From Benincasa hispida (Eukaryota > Streptophyta > Magnoliopsida > Cucurbitales > Cucurbitaceae): a stretch of 64,000 bases of DNA. The stretch is from contig NC_052354.1 in assembly GCF_009727055.1 (NCBI RefSeq), positions 46,882,263 through 46,946,262 of the forward strand. Reading direction: 5' to 3'. The notes below the pieces were generated by a model. It searched no databases. It was not told where the DNA came from and saw only the letters and a list, made by a program, of their open reading frames with translations. Position 1 is the stretch's first letter. Each line of letters begins with the position of its first letter. Shown piece after piece: positions 61,537-64,000 of this stretch. Position numbers and translations under genes: made by a program.

Positions 61537-61562
61537 CGTGCATTGCACGTATCTTTAACTAA
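61537..61562 (+). mobile_element. Helitron-like 3' terminus (body to the left)
   Basis: A perfect hairpin CGTGC-ATT-GCACG is followed by nine bases and CTAA, then T. This matches the Helitron 3' rule (hairpin, CTRR, host T) and shares its core with the terminus at 41207. The 5' end was not found; the AT-rich stretch to the left is the presumed body. Confidence 0.55.
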
Positions 61563-62530
61563 TATTGCTTAAAAGCACTCTTATATTTTAAACATTTATA
61601 TTTATATATATATATTTATTTATTTTAAAAAAATATTTTAAGAACTTTCAAAATTAATAAAAATACTTTTAATTTGAAGATTGAACTAAAAAAGATTTCA
61701 TGTATAAAAATTTAAATTTGAGAGAGAAAGTTAATAAGACTACAAAATTTTAGGGACAAAAGTTTTATTTTTCAAACTTTTCTTCTCTCAACATCTGATC
61801 GCACGTTTTGTCTTACTCAGCTAGGGGGTTCCCGATCGAGTCTTGGATGTGTCGGCAAAGTTTAGTTTTATTTACTTATATTGTGTAATAATTAAAAAGG
61901 AGTCATTGCAATTTTAATAAAAAAAAATACATTAAAAATTGGACGCGTGTCTTTAAGTTTTACTTTTTTTATAGAAAAAACATGGCAAAAAATCTTTTCT
62001 TAAAAATTTAATTGCTATTTGATTTTTTATATGATTGTTACGTAATTGTTATTTGATTTGTATGTGATTGTCACGCCTATAATTACAAAAAAGTTGAAGT
62101 CATAACTTTGGTATCTTAAAATGTATTTGTCCTACAATGTAATTTCTCCAATTAAAATTTATAAAATACTTTACATCAAATCGAGCTAATAAAACTATTA
62201 ATGCTCCAATTTGAGAAATGAATGTCATGCCATTTATTGTTATTCTAATTTGCATGATCTGATTACAGAGAAGTCGTGTGATCGTGTCCTGAAAGACAAT
62301 TCACCAATTTAGTACTCCTCAAATGTCCTACAAATATGTTTGATGGCAACTAGATTTGTGTGACATAGTTTGAGTATGGTACCCTCCCTTTTCTTTTAAG
62401 AGGAATCGACCTAGGGTGTTTTTATCGTCTTGTGTTATTTTAACCTTGCCACATTTGGGTACTATGCTCATGGCTAACCTGAATCTTAAGTTTTTTTAAG
62501 GGAATTCTATGGTATAAATGGTATACTTTC
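61563..62530. other. Intergenic AT-rich region
   Basis: Nothing recognisable was seen: no coding frame, no repeat structure beyond short A/T runs, and no RNA gene. Confidence 0.6.
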
Positions 62531-62745
62531 AAGGGGTGTTTGACCCTTCAAGTTGGGTTGGATTGGGTGAGTAAAAAAAACTCACCCACCATTTGATTCA
62601 CAATTATTAAAAATGTTTATTACCTCGTTATTCGTGTTAACTCACATTTCTCACCTCGTTATTTGCATTCTCTCAATTATTCTTCTCTTATTTATAATAA
62701 TTACCAATTCAACACAATTCAACTCTGCGTGTCAAACGTCCCCTT
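62531..62745. mobile_element. Small MITE with imperfect terminal inverted repeats
   Basis: The left end AAGGGGTGTTTGACCC pairs with the right end GTCAAACGTCCCCTT; inner AGTTGGGTTGGATT and AATTCAACTC words pair loosely. It is 215 bp with no coding capacity. The GGGG-GTTTG type of terminus recalls PIF/Harbinger MITEs, but I could not fix a target duplication. Confidence 0.6.
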
Positions 62746-64000
62746 ACAGTGGTTTTTGTTTCCCTCTCCCTTGGGGATCAATCATTTATGACATTTATTC
62801 AAAAAGTTCATTAATATTGTTTCACATTTTTGCTTTGAAAATGGTATAAATAATATAGTCTGTCTTACAGGTTACAACCTATAACCCAATTTTTATTGCT
62901 CTTGTGAAAAGTGTTTAAGAAAAGAAATAAATAAATAAATAAATAATAAAAGCCCAGCTAATTCGACATATTTACTCTCACATTCAAAACGTTTATTTCC
63001 ATTTCAAATCTTTTAAAGATCTTTACTGATATGACAAGAAACTACCAGCTTTTTGAAGAAAATTAAAGCCATGTTTATGGCATCGAATGAAAAATGGTGT
63101 AAACGTAATGGACTTTTATTGATTTCAATGACAAAAATAATTAGATTGTTTTTTAACATTTTACTTAACTATTTTATAAATGTTATTTAATTACTATTAA
63201 TGTTGTTTATTTGACTGTTATCATTGGTGTGTATTTTTATCCCGGATTTTTTTTAATAGCAAATAACATCCCATTTTTTTTATAACATCCTAAAATTTTG
63301 ATTTTTTTTTTATAGATACTGATAAATATTATACCAAAATTTTGGATTTTTTAAATTTTATTTATCAATATTATTATTGAGCAAATGACATCGATAAGCT
63401 AAGGTTTTTATTATCTGCTTAACAAAAAATTTTCCTCCAATTTGGCTCAGATTCTCTCATTCAACAAATTAGAAAGAAAAAAAAAATCCTCCATTTGTTT
63501 GTTTTGCTTTTCTTTACCCAAAAAGAAATAAGGGAAAAAAAAAAAAAAAGCAGCAACACAATTTCAAAATTAATTGGTCTTACCAATATCGACCATATTC
63601 TAAAATCTTGGATTTGTTTCATGTTTTTTTTATGAATAATAACATCAATAACATGGTCTTACCGATAAAATTTAGCCACATAATTTTCAAAATTAATTTT
63701 ATTGATTACCTTTTGAATCATATTACAATATTTGATTATAGATTTCATGGTAGGACCCACATTTTATTACAATTACAAAATCATGGTAAACATCAACAAA
63801 ACATAATAAATTGAGACTCACTTTTTAAATCACGATCAATGAATGACGTTAATATTGTAAATTGGCCTAATTTCAAAATCATTTAACCATAATAGTGATC
63901 ATAAAAATGTTAGGTGAAATCCATGTCAAATAAAATTTTGAATTTTCAAAATATTTAAGTTATAATTTTAACTAAATTTTGATATTTTCTTAAACTTGCA
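62746..64000. other. Intergenic AT-rich region to the window end
   Basis: There are A/T homopolymers and a (AAAT)n run near 62925-62950. No gene, RNA or clear repeat boundary was found. Confidence 0.6.

Overview
This is plant nuclear DNA: AT-rich, interrupted by GT-AG introns, and mostly transposable elements. Two host genes are clear. One is a mitochondrial-type RecA (RECA3-like, + strand, eight coding exons). The other is a bHLH041-like transcription factor (- strand, eight exons, one of only 15 nt). Gene and repeat content fit a dicot. The LTR families recall cucurbits, but that is an impression from memory, not something the window proves.

Layout. 1-516: end of an Athila-family LTR cut by the window edge. 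517-3634: decayed MULE (MuDR) transposase, - strand. 3635-22397: a Ty3/gypsy chromovirus (Tekay/Del type, - strand) whose integrase region was split by an Athila-type Ty3/gypsy element (6005-16092, - strand). Both have paired LTRs and recognisable primer-binding sites, and both are coding-dead. 22398-24977: intergenic. 24978-28619: RECA3-like promoter and gene. 30836-32875: solo Tekay-like LTR with a 69-bp tandem repeat. 34294-39366: bHLH gene, with two foldback MITEs in its last intron. 41207-47653: a Helitron-like end, a hAT MITE with 8-bp target duplication, and a CACTA element with 3-bp target duplication.

48736-59569 is an old Ty1/copia element, opened up twice. One insert is about 3.4 kb of mitochondrial DNA with a cox2 fragment (NUMT, 52240-55605). 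The other is a 1.82-kb solo LTR (55880-57699) with a perfect 5-bp target duplication; removing it restores the RT reading frame. 59570-64000 is AT-rich intergenic DNA with an orphan cluster of site II promoter motifs, a second Helitron-like end and one MITE.

Two spots look like assembly artefacts rather than biology. At 52338-52355 there is an 18-nt match to the Tn5/Nextera mosaic end between two copies of a 41-bp repeat. At 20219 a single N sits between two exact 67-bp copies. I found no convincing new biological system. The most useful observations are these artefacts, the dissectable nested insertions, and the complete exon models of the two genes.
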